64,000 bases of DNA, taken from assembly GCF_025263685.1 (NCBI RefSeq), contig NZ_CP092109.1, positions 3,535,001-3,599,000 on the forward strand, in the 5' to 3' direction. This document shows, one piece after another, positions 55,960-64,000 of the stretch; the stretch's first letter is position 1, and each line of letters opens with the position of its first letter. The notes below the pieces were generated by a model. That model saw only the letters and a list, made by a program, of their open reading frames with translations, ran no database searches and was not told the origin of the DNA. The position numbers and the translations under genes are program-made. Source of the DNA: Geoalkalibacter halelectricus (lineage in GTDB: Bacteria; Desulfobacterota; Desulfuromonadia; Desulfuromonadales; Geoalkalibacteraceae).

Positions 55960-57261
55960 GTGAATCCTTTTGACATCTCAGAGCTTGATGCTGCTTTTCA
56001 CCTTGAAGCCTTGGGTCGCAGGTGGTTTCTGAAAGCGCCCTTCGGTGTTCCCAGTTGGGAGTGGGAGCAAAAAAGCCTGATAGCCGCCTACCTCTTAGGT
56101 AGGGGGAGTCACTTTGGCGCCGCTGAAAGTGCGGGTGAACTTGAGGATCAGTTGTGCCGGATGCTCGGCGTGAAGTACTGCATTGCCACCGGATCAGGCC
56201 GGGAAGCAATCAAATTGGCCCTGCTTGGCCTGGACATTCAGCCAGGCGAACGAGTCGTTCTGCCGAGCTTTTGCTGTTTCAGCGTCCTTTTGCCGCTTCT
56301 TGAACTTGGAATCGAGCCCGTACTGGCCGATGTAGGGGGCGATCTGCAGGTCGACCCGGAAAGTGTAAGTCGCGTCATGCGCCCTGGTGATCGGGCTCTC
56401 ATCGTTCCGCACCTGTTTGGCAGGCTTGCCGATATGCCACGATTAGCACAGATCGCCCGGTCGAACGGCGCCGCCTTGATCGATGATGCGGCCCAGGCCA
56501 TCGGTTTGCAAGGCCCCATGGGATGGGCCGGCTCCAGCGGTGACGCCGGTATTCTTAGCTTCGGATTGTTCAAGCCCCTCAACGCCATGGGAGGTGGGGC
56601 TTTATTGACAAACGATGAAAAGCTCCGTGGCCGTGCACTAAAAATTGTCCATGGAGCGAGCAGGCAGGCCACATCAAAACTCTCTGTGATCAAAACCTAC
56701 ATGAAAACGGTATGGCGCCGAGCGACATTCCCGCTTTTCTTGCGGAACCGGCGACGGCAGCAAGTGCTTTCTACATCGCAGGGATGTCAGAAAAGCAGCG
56801 ATCCCAATCGACTGATTACGCTGATAGCCCCACTACATGCGAGACTGGCCGCTTCTCAGCTGCATCAAATAACCTATCAGCGGCAAGAGGCGGCAAGGAT
56901 GGCACAACAGTTCGCCGAACAACTGGCGAGCATGGGATTTATCCATACAACTCAAGACGCATGCGGTGATGGCTGCCCACGTTTTGTTGTGCGTCCCTCC
57001 CTGAAAAGGGGCGGCTCTTATAAGGCGCTGTTTGCGGAATTGTTGCGCGAGGGGATTGAAGCACAGCCCACTTATCGTTCCTTACACCGCTATCTCAACG
57101 CAAGTGGACACAGCGTGCAAGGAGAGTTTCGACACAGCGATGCTCTCAGCGAGCAACTGCTCTGTCTTCCGTTTTCCTCAAAAAGCGGTTTTGCACCAAT
57201 TTTGTCTAAATTTCAGAAGAGTGCAACTTTGCAATCTTACTACGACGATTTCCGAAAGTAG
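55960..57261 (+). CDS. DegT/DnrJ/EryC1-family sugar aminotransferase
   Basis: A 433-residue PLP enzyme: GSGREAIKLALLGLDIQPGERVVLPSFCC, ALIDDAAQAIG and the PLP lysine region LSFGLFKPLNAMGGGALLT. The family makes amino sugars for surface polysaccharides. GTG start. It opens the polysaccharide locus, a few bases after the rhodanese frame ends. The C-terminal third (residues about 250-433) is less typical, as usual for DegT enzymes. Confidence 0.85.
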   Translation: MNPFDISELDAAFHLEALGRRWFLKAPFGVPSWEWEQKSLIAAYLLGRGSHFGAAESAGELEDQLCRMLGVKYCIATGSGREAIKLALLGLDIQPGERVVLPSFCCFSVLLPLLELGIEPVLADVGGDLQVDPESVSRVMRPGDRALIVPHLFGRLADMPRLAQIARSNGAALIDDAAQAIGLQGPMGWAGSSGDAGILSFGLFKPLNAMGGGALLTNDEKLRGRALKIVHGASRQATSKLSVIKTYMKTVWRRATFPLFLRNRRRQQVLSTSQGCQKSSDPNRLITLIAPLHARLAASQLHQITYQRQEAARMAQQFAEQLASMGFIHTTQDACGDGCPRFVVRPSLKRGGSYKALFAELLREGIEAQPTYRSLHRYLNASGHSVQGEFRHSDALSEQLLCLPFSSKSGFAPILSKFQKSATLQSYYDDFRK

Positions 57262-57317
57262 GTCTTTCAGATGTTACGCCCTAAAATGGCAGTATTTATT
57301 TATTTTGGAATGCACTG

Positions 57318-58814
57318 ATGGCGAAAGATTATTCAAAAATCTTTGATACAAAACATCTGAACAAAGACTTGAAAAAAAGGTCGCTGCGCAGCGGTGCTGT
57401 CACTATGTCTTCGCAGGGCGCCAAATTCGTGATCCAAATTGGATCGACCATGATCCTTGCGCGGATTCTGACGCCCGACGATTACGGCATGATGGCCATG
57501 GTAGTGGCGATTACGGGGTTTGCCGGTCTCTTTATTAATCTCGGTCTGTCAACCGCCGTGGTCCAGCGAGCGGAGATCAACCATGCGCAGGTCAGCACTC
57601 TTTTTTGGATCAACGCGGGTATCGGGGTATTGGTCACGTTGATCGTTGCCTCAATTTCGCCTTTTGTCGCCTGGTTTTACAAGGTTCCCGAATTAAGTGC
57701 CATCGTGCTGGCATTATCTCTCAACTTTTTCATCAATGGGTTGGGTGTGCAGCACCAGGCCCTTTTGAATCGCCAGATGCGGTTTGTCGCCATTGCTGTT
57801 ATTCAGGTTGTAGCAATGCTTTCCGGCATTGGTGTGGCAATTTTTGCGGCGGTTAAAGGATTTGGTTACTGGTCTTTAGTCTTCAACAGTCTCACGGCAT
57901 CTGTTGTCATGGTCGGTGGCGGATGGATTGCCTCGAGGTGGCGTCCTGGTCTTCCAAAGCGCGATGCTGGTGTTGGGGAGATGCTCCGCTTCGGCTCTGA
58001 CATTGTGGGATTTAATATTATTAACTACTTTTCGAGAAATTTGGACAATGTTTTGATTGGGCGGTATCACGGCAGCGGTGCTCTTGGATTTTATAGTAAG
58101 GCTTACCAGCTATTGATGATGCCAATTACTAATTTGCGAGATCCTTTAAATAAGGTGGCGATTCCGACTTTGAGTCGGTTGCAGAACGAACCGATGCAAT
58201 ATAGAAATTATTATTTAAAACTTTTGTCAATTCTTGCTTTTTTATCGATACCTCTTGTGACATTTATGTTCGTATGTTCCGATAGAATTATCAGCTTGGT
58301 CCTCGGCTCACAGTGGATAGCGACCAGCAACTTGTTTAAAATTCTTGCCGTGGCTGGTTTAATCCAAACAGTCAGCGGTACGCGTGGTTTGGTGCTTCTT
58401 ACAAGCGGTAAAAGTAGAAAATATCTCTATTTGGGGGCCGCCATCGCTGTTGTGACCTGTCTTGCCTTTATTATCGGCGTCCCCTGGGGGGCAACGGGTG
58501 TAGCGTCAGCTTATGCGATTTCCAATTTTCTCGTTCTTTACCCTTCTTTGGTTTACTCGTTTCAGGGCACACCGGTGCAAGTTCGAGATTTTTTTATGAC
58601 AATTTATAAGCCCCTTGCAGCCGGCATTGGCATGGGTCTGGTTTGTTTTTATCTTTTGCGTGTGCTTGATAATTTCTCCGACCCAATTTCTTTGTTGATC
58701 TGCTTGGTTGTTTCAGTTGCCACTTACCTCTTAGCATTTACCGTCATTTCAGGTGGGGCCAAAGATCTTCGCGAATTTTACTCTTACGGTCGTTTGATAT
58801 TTGCTAAAAATTGA
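57318..58814 (+). CDS. Wzx-type polysaccharide flippase
   Basis: A 498-residue membrane protein with 12-14 hydrophobic helices and the MATE/PST pattern: SQGAKFVIQIGSTMILARILTPDDYGMMAMV near the N-terminus and GSGALGFYSKAYQLLMMPI mid-protein. It flips undecaprenyl-linked repeat units across the inner membrane. GC is lower than in the rest of the window, typical of exchangeable surface loci. Confidence 0.9.
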   Translation: MAKDYSKIFDTKHLNKDLKKRSLRSGAVTMSSQGAKFVIQIGSTMILARILTPDDYGMMAMVVAITGFAGLFINLGLSTAVVQRAEINHAQVSTLFWINAGIGVLVTLIVASISPFVAWFYKVPELSAIVLALSLNFFINGLGVQHQALLNRQMRFVAIAVIQVVAMLSGIGVAIFAAVKGFGYWSLVFNSLTASVVMVGGGWIASRWRPGLPKRDAGVGEMLRFGSDIVGFNIINYFSRNLDNVLIGRYHGSGALGFYSKAYQLLMMPITNLRDPLNKVAIPTLSRLQNEPMQYRNYYLKLLSILAFLSIPLVTFMFVCSDRIISLVLGSQWIATSNLFKILAVAGLIQTVSGTRGLVLLTSGKSRKYLYLGAAIAVVTCLAFIIGVPWGATGVASAYAISNFLVLYPSLVYSFQGTPVQVRDFFMTIYKPLAAGIGMGLVCFYLLRVLDNFSDPISLLICLVVSVATYLLAFTVISGGAKDLREFYSYGRLIFAKN

Positions 58815-58832
58815 ATTTCACAGGATTCGATA

Positions 58833-60107
58833 ATGAAAATTTTGATTCGCGGTGCAGGTTTTGAAAATAAAGGCGCGGAAGCGATGTTGCGGGTTGCTCA
58901 GCGAGAACTCGGTAAACGGATACCCGATGCGAGTTTTTATGCCACCGTCTCACCGCTGGAAGCTCCTTATGCTTATCGGGCAGGGATTGTGCCTTTATTT
59001 TATGCGCCAAGCCCACGTATGCAGATGTTACGCACAATTCCGTTCGCTCCCAAGGTTCCAGAATTTCTTCTTGCAAAGAAGAACCCCGATTTTGCCAGGG
59101 CTGTGAAGATACATACCAAGGCGGCCTATGAAATTAATGCCATCGGCGCGGTCGATGCAGTTCTCGATGTGAGCGGTTTTTCCTACAGCGATAGCTGGGG
59201 GTCTGGCGGCTTTAAATATGCCTGGCCCTGGCTCGAATATTGTCAGCTTAAAAATAAGCCTTACATTTTTTTACCGCAGGCATGGGGCCCTTTTGAAAAG
59301 GTCGAAGTGTCGCAGTGGGCAAAAAAACTCTGTAGTGCCGGCCCAATGATCATCTCGCGCGATGACGAATCGTCGAAATATCTGGCCAAACTTCAAGGAA
59401 TCTCTGTCGGCGAGGTTCTCCAATCGCCAGATATTGCTTTCCGTTTTTTAGGGGACCCTACCAGTGTGGGGCGTTCTATCCTTGATGAGTTTGGGTTAGG
59501 CGTCGACCGCCCCGTTATTGGTGTGGTGCCCAATATGCGTGTTTATGAACGTTCACCTGGGGCCGGCGTAGGCAATCATTACATCAAGCTCCTCGTGGCC
59601 CTGGTTGATTATTGCATTTCGAGTCTGAATGTAGATGTTCTTTTGCTGCCCAATGAAATCAAGGTTCCAGGGAACACTGGACCGGATGACCGTTTTTTGT
59701 GCAGCATCGTTGCTTCCCAAATTCAAAATCCCGCGCGCTGTCACGCTGTTCGCGACTACTTTTCAGCTGAAGCGATTAAATCTGTTCTTGGCCAACTCGA
59801 TTTGTTGATCGCCTCAAGATTCCATAGTTTGGTTTTTGCGCTTGGCCAAGGGGTGCCCTCTGTGGCGCTTGGCTGGTCGCACAAATATCAAGAACTGCTC
59901 CGGCCATTTAAGTTGGGGAAATTTGTCGTTGATCACCACCGCTTTGATATTGGCAATGTTATTTCTTTGGTTGGGGAGAGTTGGAGAGAGAGGAATAATA
60001 ACAAAAAAAATATTAGCATAGAGGTGGCAGGCATAAAAGAATCTATAGATTATCTTTTTGACAACTTATCCAAGTATATAGAAAAATTCAGAAATTATAA
60101 AATATGA
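58833..60107 (+). CDS. Polysaccharide pyruvyl transferase family protein (CsaB-like)
   Basis: A 424-residue protein: ILIRGAGFENKGAEAMLRVAQREL at the N-terminus, then GVVPNMRVYER, LLLPNEIKVPGN and LIASRFHSLVFALGQGVPSVALGWSHKY, characteristic of the family. It transfers pyruvate from PEP as a ketal onto a sugar, adding negative charge to the polymer. Good GGATTC/ATG spacing; starts 18 bp after the flippase. Confidence 0.87.
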   Translation: MKILIRGAGFENKGAEAMLRVAQRELGKRIPDASFYATVSPLEAPYAYRAGIVPLFYAPSPRMQMLRTIPFAPKVPEFLLAKKNPDFARAVKIHTKAAYEINAIGAVDAVLDVSGFSYSDSWGSGGFKYAWPWLEYCQLKNKPYIFLPQAWGPFEKVEVSQWAKKLCSAGPMIISRDDESSKYLAKLQGISVGEVLQSPDIAFRFLGDPTSVGRSILDEFGLGVDRPVIGVVPNMRVYERSPGAGVGNHYIKLLVALVDYCISSLNVDVLLLPNEIKVPGNTGPDDRFLCSIVASQIQNPARCHAVRDYFSAEAIKSVLGQLDLLIASRFHSLVFALGQGVPSVALGWSHKYQELLRPFKLGKFVVDHHRFDIGNVISLVGESWRERNNNKKNISIEVAGIKESIDYLFDNLSKYIEKFRNYKI

Positions 60108-60150
60108 ATAGTTAATTGATTGGCTTTGTTAACGCAACTAATATAATTTT

Positions 60151-60190
60151 ATTTTAAGGTGTTTTAAGGTGTTTTAAGGTGTTTTATAAG
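60151..60190 (+). repeat. Tandem 10-bp repeat in the leader of the next gene
   Basis: ATTTTAAGGT, GTTTTAAGGT, GTTTTAAGGT, GTTTTATAAG: three and a half copies directly before the start of the next gene. Each unit supplies an AAGG, so copy-number change could move the ribosome site. Confidence 0.8.
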
Positions 60191-60199
60191 GTTCGGGAA

Positions 60200-60970
60200 A
60201 TGTCAATTTTGATAAATAAAATAAAAAAAAAATATGTTAAGCATGTTGAGAATTATTTAAATTTATGGTTTTTAAAAATTATCAATTTATATCTGAAATT
60301 AAAAATAAGATCTGCGGACGGAACTCTAGAGAGGGCTGCAGCTATTGATAGATCTTTGAAAGAAAAAAATTTGTTTAATAGTCAAAGTTTGATTTATAAA
60401 GACGAAACTTGGAATAGGGTTGTGAATAGGTGGGAAGATAGGAGGAAGATTTTCCTTGGGAAAAAAATCACTACTATTGATAATCCTTGTGTAAACAATA
60501 AGGCAGTATTTGATAAAAATGATATTCTAATTAAGAGTGTCTCGAGGGGTGACGATTGGATATATATTATTGAAAAACGTGATATATCAAATTTTTATTT
60601 AAAAATAGGTGCAATTTTTTATACGAAATTTAGGGAGATTCAGTTTGGATTTAGGCATTTAAATTTTTACTATAGATATAGATTTAGAATTGAGGGTGGA
60701 TTTGTTTTTTTTGATATTATCTACAGGGGTAAATTTATTAACGAAATTAAAAAATTTACTTTTGAACCTGAAGTTGGTCGAGAGTACTTATTTGAAATTA
60801 TTGTAAATGAAGGTTTTTATTGTTTCTGCGCAGATGGGGAAATTCTAATTTCAGTTAAAGAAAGCAATCCTCTTATAAAAAAAGGTTCCTACGCTATTAT
60901 TTTATGGGATCCAAGTGAATTCAGTGAAATTGCTGTAGATTATAAGAATTGCTATCTTGTAGATTTGTAA
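60200..60970 (+). CDS. AT-rich hypothetical protein in the polysaccharide locus
   Basis: A 256-residue protein from ATG 60200, after AAGG of the tandem repeat; a GTG at 60179 would extend it by seven residues. It has a Lys-rich N-terminus (INKIKKKYVKHVENYLNLWFLKIINLYLKLKI) and a beta-rich C-terminal half (DDWIYIIEKRDISNFYLKIGAIFYTKF, EGGFVFFDIIYRGKFIN) that may be a jelly-roll-type carbohydrate-binding fold. No family recognised. The codons are strikingly AT-rich compared with both neighbours, which suggests transfer. Confidence 0.65.
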   Translation: MSILINKIKKKYVKHVENYLNLWFLKIINLYLKLKIRSADGTLERAAAIDRSLKEKNLFNSQSLIYKDETWNRVVNRWEDRRKIFLGKKITTIDNPCVNNKAVFDKNDILIKSVSRGDDWIYIIEKRDISNFYLKIGAIFYTKFREIQFGFRHLNFYYRYRFRIEGGFVFFDIIYRGKFINEIKKFTFEPEVGREYLFEIIVNEGFYCFCADGEILISVKESNPLIKKGSYAIILWDPSEFSEIAVDYKNCYLVDL

Positions 60971-61023
60971 AACTAATAAAACTTATTTCAAAAACAATTG
61001 TAACCTTTTTGCAAAAATATTTT

Positions 61024-61995
61024 ATGCCAATTAATATTTCAATCCTGCTTGCTACATACAAAAGGCCTGAAGTTCTGAACCGCACGCTTGCGAGCTTCAG
61101 CTCATTGCATAGTGATTCGGTGACATGGGATTTGTGGGTTGTTGATAATGCCGTCGATCCCTCTACAGAGACCGTCGTTAAAAAATGGGCCGAAAAGTTA
61201 CCCATTCATTATCTCGTTGAACCTAAGGCCGGAAAGAATAATGCGCTCAACCTCGCATTGCCTGGATTGAAAGGGCAACTTGTTGTCCTGACAGATGATG
61301 ACATCATTGCAAGCCCTGCCTGGCTTAAACAATTATGGGAAGGTGCTCAACGATGGCCTGATCATATGGTTTTCGGTGGGAAAATCATCGCTAATTGGCC
61401 TGGAGTGGCACCGTTCTGGGGAGAAGACCACCCCATGAACCAAAGCCTGTTCGGTCTGCATTCCCTGGGTGAAAAAGAAATGCCCTATCGTGACAATCTG
61501 CTCCCTTACGGAGCCAATATGGCCGTGCGGAGAGAAATTTTCGAGAAGGGGTACAATTTCAATCCGTCAGTCGGGCCCAACGGTGAAAAGGTCTATCGCA
61601 TGGGGAGTGAAACGGAATTTTTGAAGCGACTGGAAAGGGACGGTTATATTCCGATCTTTTTGCCAAAGGCTGTTGTTGAGCACCAAATTAGGCGGGAACA
61701 GATGGATATGCGGTGGGTTGCAGAACGAAGCTTTCGCTCTGGATTTACTGACTGCGCAGGAGCAATGCCAGATGGAAAAACTTTATTATCAGTTGCACGT
61801 TACCTTTGGCGCCAACTACTTGTCGCCCTCATCATGAATTACATTTACAAGATTGTCCCTAATAAAAGGAAGAAATTTTCATACTTTGTTGCATTAAATC
61901 GTGCACGGGGGAAGATTTACGCTCAACTTTCCCATGATGAAGCTTTTTCCAAGAAGATTTTTCACAAAAAATTATTGAAAATAATAAAGGCTTAA
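61024..61995 (+). CDS. Family 2 glycosyltransferase
   Basis: A 323-residue GT-A enzyme starting MPINISILLATYKRPEVLNRTL; DXD-like motif VVLTDDDIIASPAWL, acceptor region NLLPYGANMAVRREIF and GSETEFLKRLERDGY. It adds a sugar to the polysaccharide repeat unit. ATG 61024 fits the family start; upstream in-frame codons are AT-rich leader. Confidence 0.88.
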   Translation: MPINISILLATYKRPEVLNRTLASFSSLHSDSVTWDLWVVDNAVDPSTETVVKKWAEKLPIHYLVEPKAGKNNALNLALPGLKGQLVVLTDDDIIASPAWLKQLWEGAQRWPDHMVFGGKIIANWPGVAPFWGEDHPMNQSLFGLHSLGEKEMPYRDNLLPYGANMAVRREIFEKGYNFNPSVGPNGEKVYRMGSETEFLKRLERDGYIPIFLPKAVVEHQIRREQMDMRWVAERSFRSGFTDCAGAMPDGKTLLSVARYLWRQLLVALIMNYIYKIVPNKRKKFSYFVALNRARGKIYAQLSHDEAFSKKIFHKKLLKIIKA

Positions 61996-62026
61996 AAGGG
62001 TTTTTTAATAATTTGAGGGTGGAATT

Positions 62027-63139
62027 TTGAAAAATATAAACTATTTATCTTCTTCTTCCGACAACCACACCGGCTCGCCCAAGGCTCTGGTCGATCTGGT
62101 GGGCAATCTTAACCGGGATCTTTACTCACCTGTACTGGCCGTGCCCGAAGATGCCGCGCTTGCAGAGGATTTCAGGGGTGTTGGCGGAAAAGTTTTCTGT
62201 CGTAAAAGCATGAGCCTGGGCCGTGGAAATGTTTTTCAATTTTTTAAAAGCGTAAAAAATTTTAGGGATTTTTATACAGAGAACCATATTGATTTGTTGC
62301 ACTTTAATAGTGTCGGCTGGCGCGACAGCGCGGTTGTCGCCGCCAAAATGTGCAGAATTCCCATTGTTTTGCATTTGCATAACAATTATGGGAAAGGGTC
62401 GGTTTCTGGCAATTTCAACTTTCACCTGGCCGATAAAATCATCATTGTTTCCGAATCGATGCGCGACAGCTTTTTCGATCATCCGCGAATCCTGAATAAA
62501 ATAAGCTGTATTTACAACGGTGTTGACCTTAAGCGGTTCATCGAGGGGCAGGGAGATTTTCGCACATCTTTGCTCCAGAATGATGGTGGCCCCATTATTG
62601 GCTATGTCGGTCAGTTGAGCCATCGCAAAGGGGTTGACGTCTTGATTAAGGCTTCTCGGGGTGTTTTGCAGCAGTTCCCTGCCGCCTTGTTCGTTATTGT
62701 CGGTGCAGACGGCGTTCGGGAAGAGGGTTACAGCGATGCCATGAAAAAGCTGGCCAATGAGCTTGGGGTAGGAGAGCGATTCGTTTTCCTCGGCAAGCGT
62801 GACGATATTCCCGACGTGATGAATGGTTGCGACCTGATGGTAGTGCCGTCTCGCGCCGAACCATTTGGCAAGGTAATCATTGAAGCCATGGCCTGTGGCA
62901 CTTGTGTTATCGGTGCTGCCGTCGGTGGCATCCCCGAGATTATTGAAGATGGACAAAATGGGCGTCTTGTACCAACAGATAATGTTGACGCTTTGCAGGG
63001 GGCGATGGTTGAAGTTCTTGGGGACGAGGCATTGCGCACCAGATTGGCCCTAAAGGGCCGGCAGGCTGCTATGGAAAAGTTTTCCATTGATGCATTGGTG
63101 GATAAAACTCAGGCTCTGTATGCGGATCTTCTTAAATGA
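62027..63139 (+). CDS. Family 4 glycosyltransferase
   Basis: A 370-residue GT-B enzyme: IGYVGQLSHRKGVDVLIKA, LGKRDDIPDVMNGCDLMVVPSRAEPFGKVIIEAMACGTCVIG (E-x7-E motif) and GGIPEIIEDGQNG. TTG start with GAGGGTGG upstream. The N-terminal SSSDNHTGSPKALVDLVGNL is the acceptor-binding end. Confidence 0.9.
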   Translation: MKNINYLSSSSDNHTGSPKALVDLVGNLNRDLYSPVLAVPEDAALAEDFRGVGGKVFCRKSMSLGRGNVFQFFKSVKNFRDFYTENHIDLLHFNSVGWRDSAVVAAKMCRIPIVLHLHNNYGKGSVSGNFNFHLADKIIIVSESMRDSFFDHPRILNKISCIYNGVDLKRFIEGQGDFRTSLLQNDGGPIIGYVGQLSHRKGVDVLIKASRGVLQQFPAALFVIVGADGVREEGYSDAMKKLANELGVGERFVFLGKRDDIPDVMNGCDLMVVPSRAEPFGKVIIEAMACGTCVIGAAVGGIPEIIEDGQNGRLVPTDNVDALQGAMVEVLGDEALRTRLALKGRQAAMEKFSIDALVDKTQALYADLLK

Positions 63140-63176
63140 TCGATTCTCGCCCGCGGATCAGGCTGAGGATTGTCTC

Positions 63177-64000
63177 TTGAGTGGCGCTGAATATAAATCT
63201 GAGGTCTGTGCCATTCCCTGGTTTTCAGCGCTTTATCCCAAGGGGGAGCTTAAGGGGGTTAATGTCGTTCGGTCGTCCTGCGTTGATGAACTGGGAGATG
63301 CGTCCGCGTTATTAAAAGAAGGGTTGGGCCTCCATGTAGTTTTTGAGGAGGGTGGGAGGGTTGCCAGAGCTTTGCGTCTGGCAAAAACTATTCGTAATTT
63401 TTCCCATGCTGGTTTGGCCTGCCAGGTTGTCGGTTTGGTAGGGGCGGTTGAAAGGCCCCAGCTTGCCGCGCCGCTGCGGCGCCCTATTTTGCGTTACGTC
63501 GGTTCTGTCGCTTTTCGGGGTACGGATTCCCCCGCGCGTGCTTTTTTAAAGCGCATTATCGGCTTTTTGCCTATGTCTCTTGTTTGGCAGGGTCCGCTGG
63601 TTCTAGTCGCGGCAAGCTCTTTGGACACATTTGATCGGTTCGCCCTGCTCACTGGTGATCGGCAGATTGTCTTTTTATTCAAACCTGGCGTTGTGGCCCC
63701 CTGGGCTGTATGCAAAAGCGGAAATTTTGAGGCGCTCGATGTAGAGAGGCGCAATCATGCCTGGGCTGTTCGTCTTCTGGGGAAGCGTGTTCCCGCGCTG
63801 CTCAAGGAGGATGTCATGGGTGGGCTGACCATGGAGGCGCTCCCCGAGAGGCTATTGGGGAATATGGTTGCGCAAGCCTGGATGAATCGCCGAGAGGTGT
63901 TTGTCCGCGAAGCGTGTCGGCACTTCGAGTTCTGCCGGGAGGTTTATCAAAGTTTTGTCAAGGGCGGGTCGCTGGAGAGAGCCGAGGTGGGTGCCGGCGA
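63177..64000 (+). CDS. Unknown protein, 3' end cut by window
   Basis: A frame without stops runs from within the preceding gene to the end of the window. The first plausible start is TTG 63177, with GAGGAT eight bases before it. The visible part reads AIPWFSALYPKGELKGVNVVRSSC, then HAGLACQVVGLVGAVERPQL and GNFEALDVERRNHAWAVRLLGKRVPALLKED. I do not recognise the family; an association with phosphotransferase-like proteins of polysaccharide loci is possible because the C-terminal part is helical and charged, but that is a guess. Confidence 0.55.
   Translation, partial: MSGAEYKSEVCAIPWFSALYPKGELKGVNVVRSSCVDELGDASALLKEGLGLHVVFEEGGRVARALRLAKTIRNFSHAGLACQVVGLVGAVERPQLAAPLRRPILRYVGSVAFRGTDSPARAFLKRIIGFLPMSLVWQGPLVLVAASSLDTFDRFALLTGDRQIVFLFKPGVVAPWAVCKSGNFEALDVERRNHAWAVRLLGKRVPALLKEDVMGGLTMEALPERLLGNMVAQAWMNRREVFVREACRHFEFCREVYQSFVKGGSLERAEVGAG

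Noticed and set aside
60151-60190. Tandem repeat considered as a CRISPR array
   Set aside because: Units are 10 bp and contiguous with no spacers.

Overview
The window looks like a high-GC chromosomal segment of a Desulfuromonas/Geobacter-type bacterium (Desulfuromonadota). This is inferred from the mix of gene families: a GEMM-I c-di-GMP riboswitch, an HcpR-like Crp/Fnr regulator beside an FrdX-like ferredoxin, a PEP-CTERM protein, B12-dependent acyl-CoA genes and many dispersed intergenic palindromes. No rRNA is present to settle the taxonomy.

Layout. 1-9974: trehalose/alpha-glucan operon (TreS-maltokinase fusion cut by the window edge, TreZ, a GH57/DUF3536 protein, TreY). 9975-10494: REP-like hairpins, then a c-di-GMP-I riboswitch leading into a secreted subtilase (10495-12249). 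12336-14928: a PEP-CTERM protein and a secreted protein of mixed base composition. 14991-16083: trmL, a HicB antitoxin with a truncated HicA, and tRNA-Leu(CAG). 16268-18912: a flavin-reductase-fold protein and a PEP-synthase-like phosphotransferase. 18934-25161: a CarH-type (B12/light) regulator divergent from a membrane-lipid operon (DUF2177, DUF1295, FAD oxidoreductase, a DUF1365-cyclopropane synthase fusion, and DUF2878 broken by a MITE). 25115-29032: an ArsC-like protein, CheD, a Crp/Fnr regulator, a YgbA-like protein, a 47-residue membrane protein and a ferredoxin; two FNR-type palindromes sit in front of the last regulon candidates. 29349-31792: thioesterase, CobO, a B12-binding mutase subunit and MeaB. 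31872: tRNA-Val(CAC).

35065-50598 is the largest system: sixteen tightly overlapping genes resembling an aryl-polyene/flexirubin/xanthomonadin pigment cluster. It encodes ketoreductase, three active ketosynthases plus a chain-length-factor-like protein, ACP, two hotdog dehydratases, thioesterase, aryl-CoA/ACP ligase, aromatic amino acid ammonia-lyase, acyltransferase, a CrtI-like FAD oxidoreductase, and a LolA-like carrier, MMPL exporter and DUF3261 lipoprotein for export. The likely logic is: lyase makes an aryl-acrylate starter, the ligase activates it, the ketosynthase set extends it to a polyene on the ACP, and the acyltransferase and transport proteins place it in the outer membrane.

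50600-54530 is accessory DNA: two IS remnants and three small toxin-antitoxin-like gene pairs (DUF4160/DUF2442, MNT/HEPN, a DUF4258-like protein/DUF2283), each separated by copies of a long intergenic repeat. 54635-55956 pairs a ThiF/E1-like enzyme with a rhodanese whose two conserved cysteines of the YCxCP motif are both encoded by in-frame UGA, with a possible SECIS hairpin just downstream; this is the most striking observation in the window. 55960-64000 is a surface-polysaccharide locus (DegT aminotransferase, Wzx-type flippase, pyruvyl transferase, two glycosyltransferases, unknown proteins) whose GC content falls sharply around 60.1-61.0 kb. No CRISPR array or replication origin was seen.
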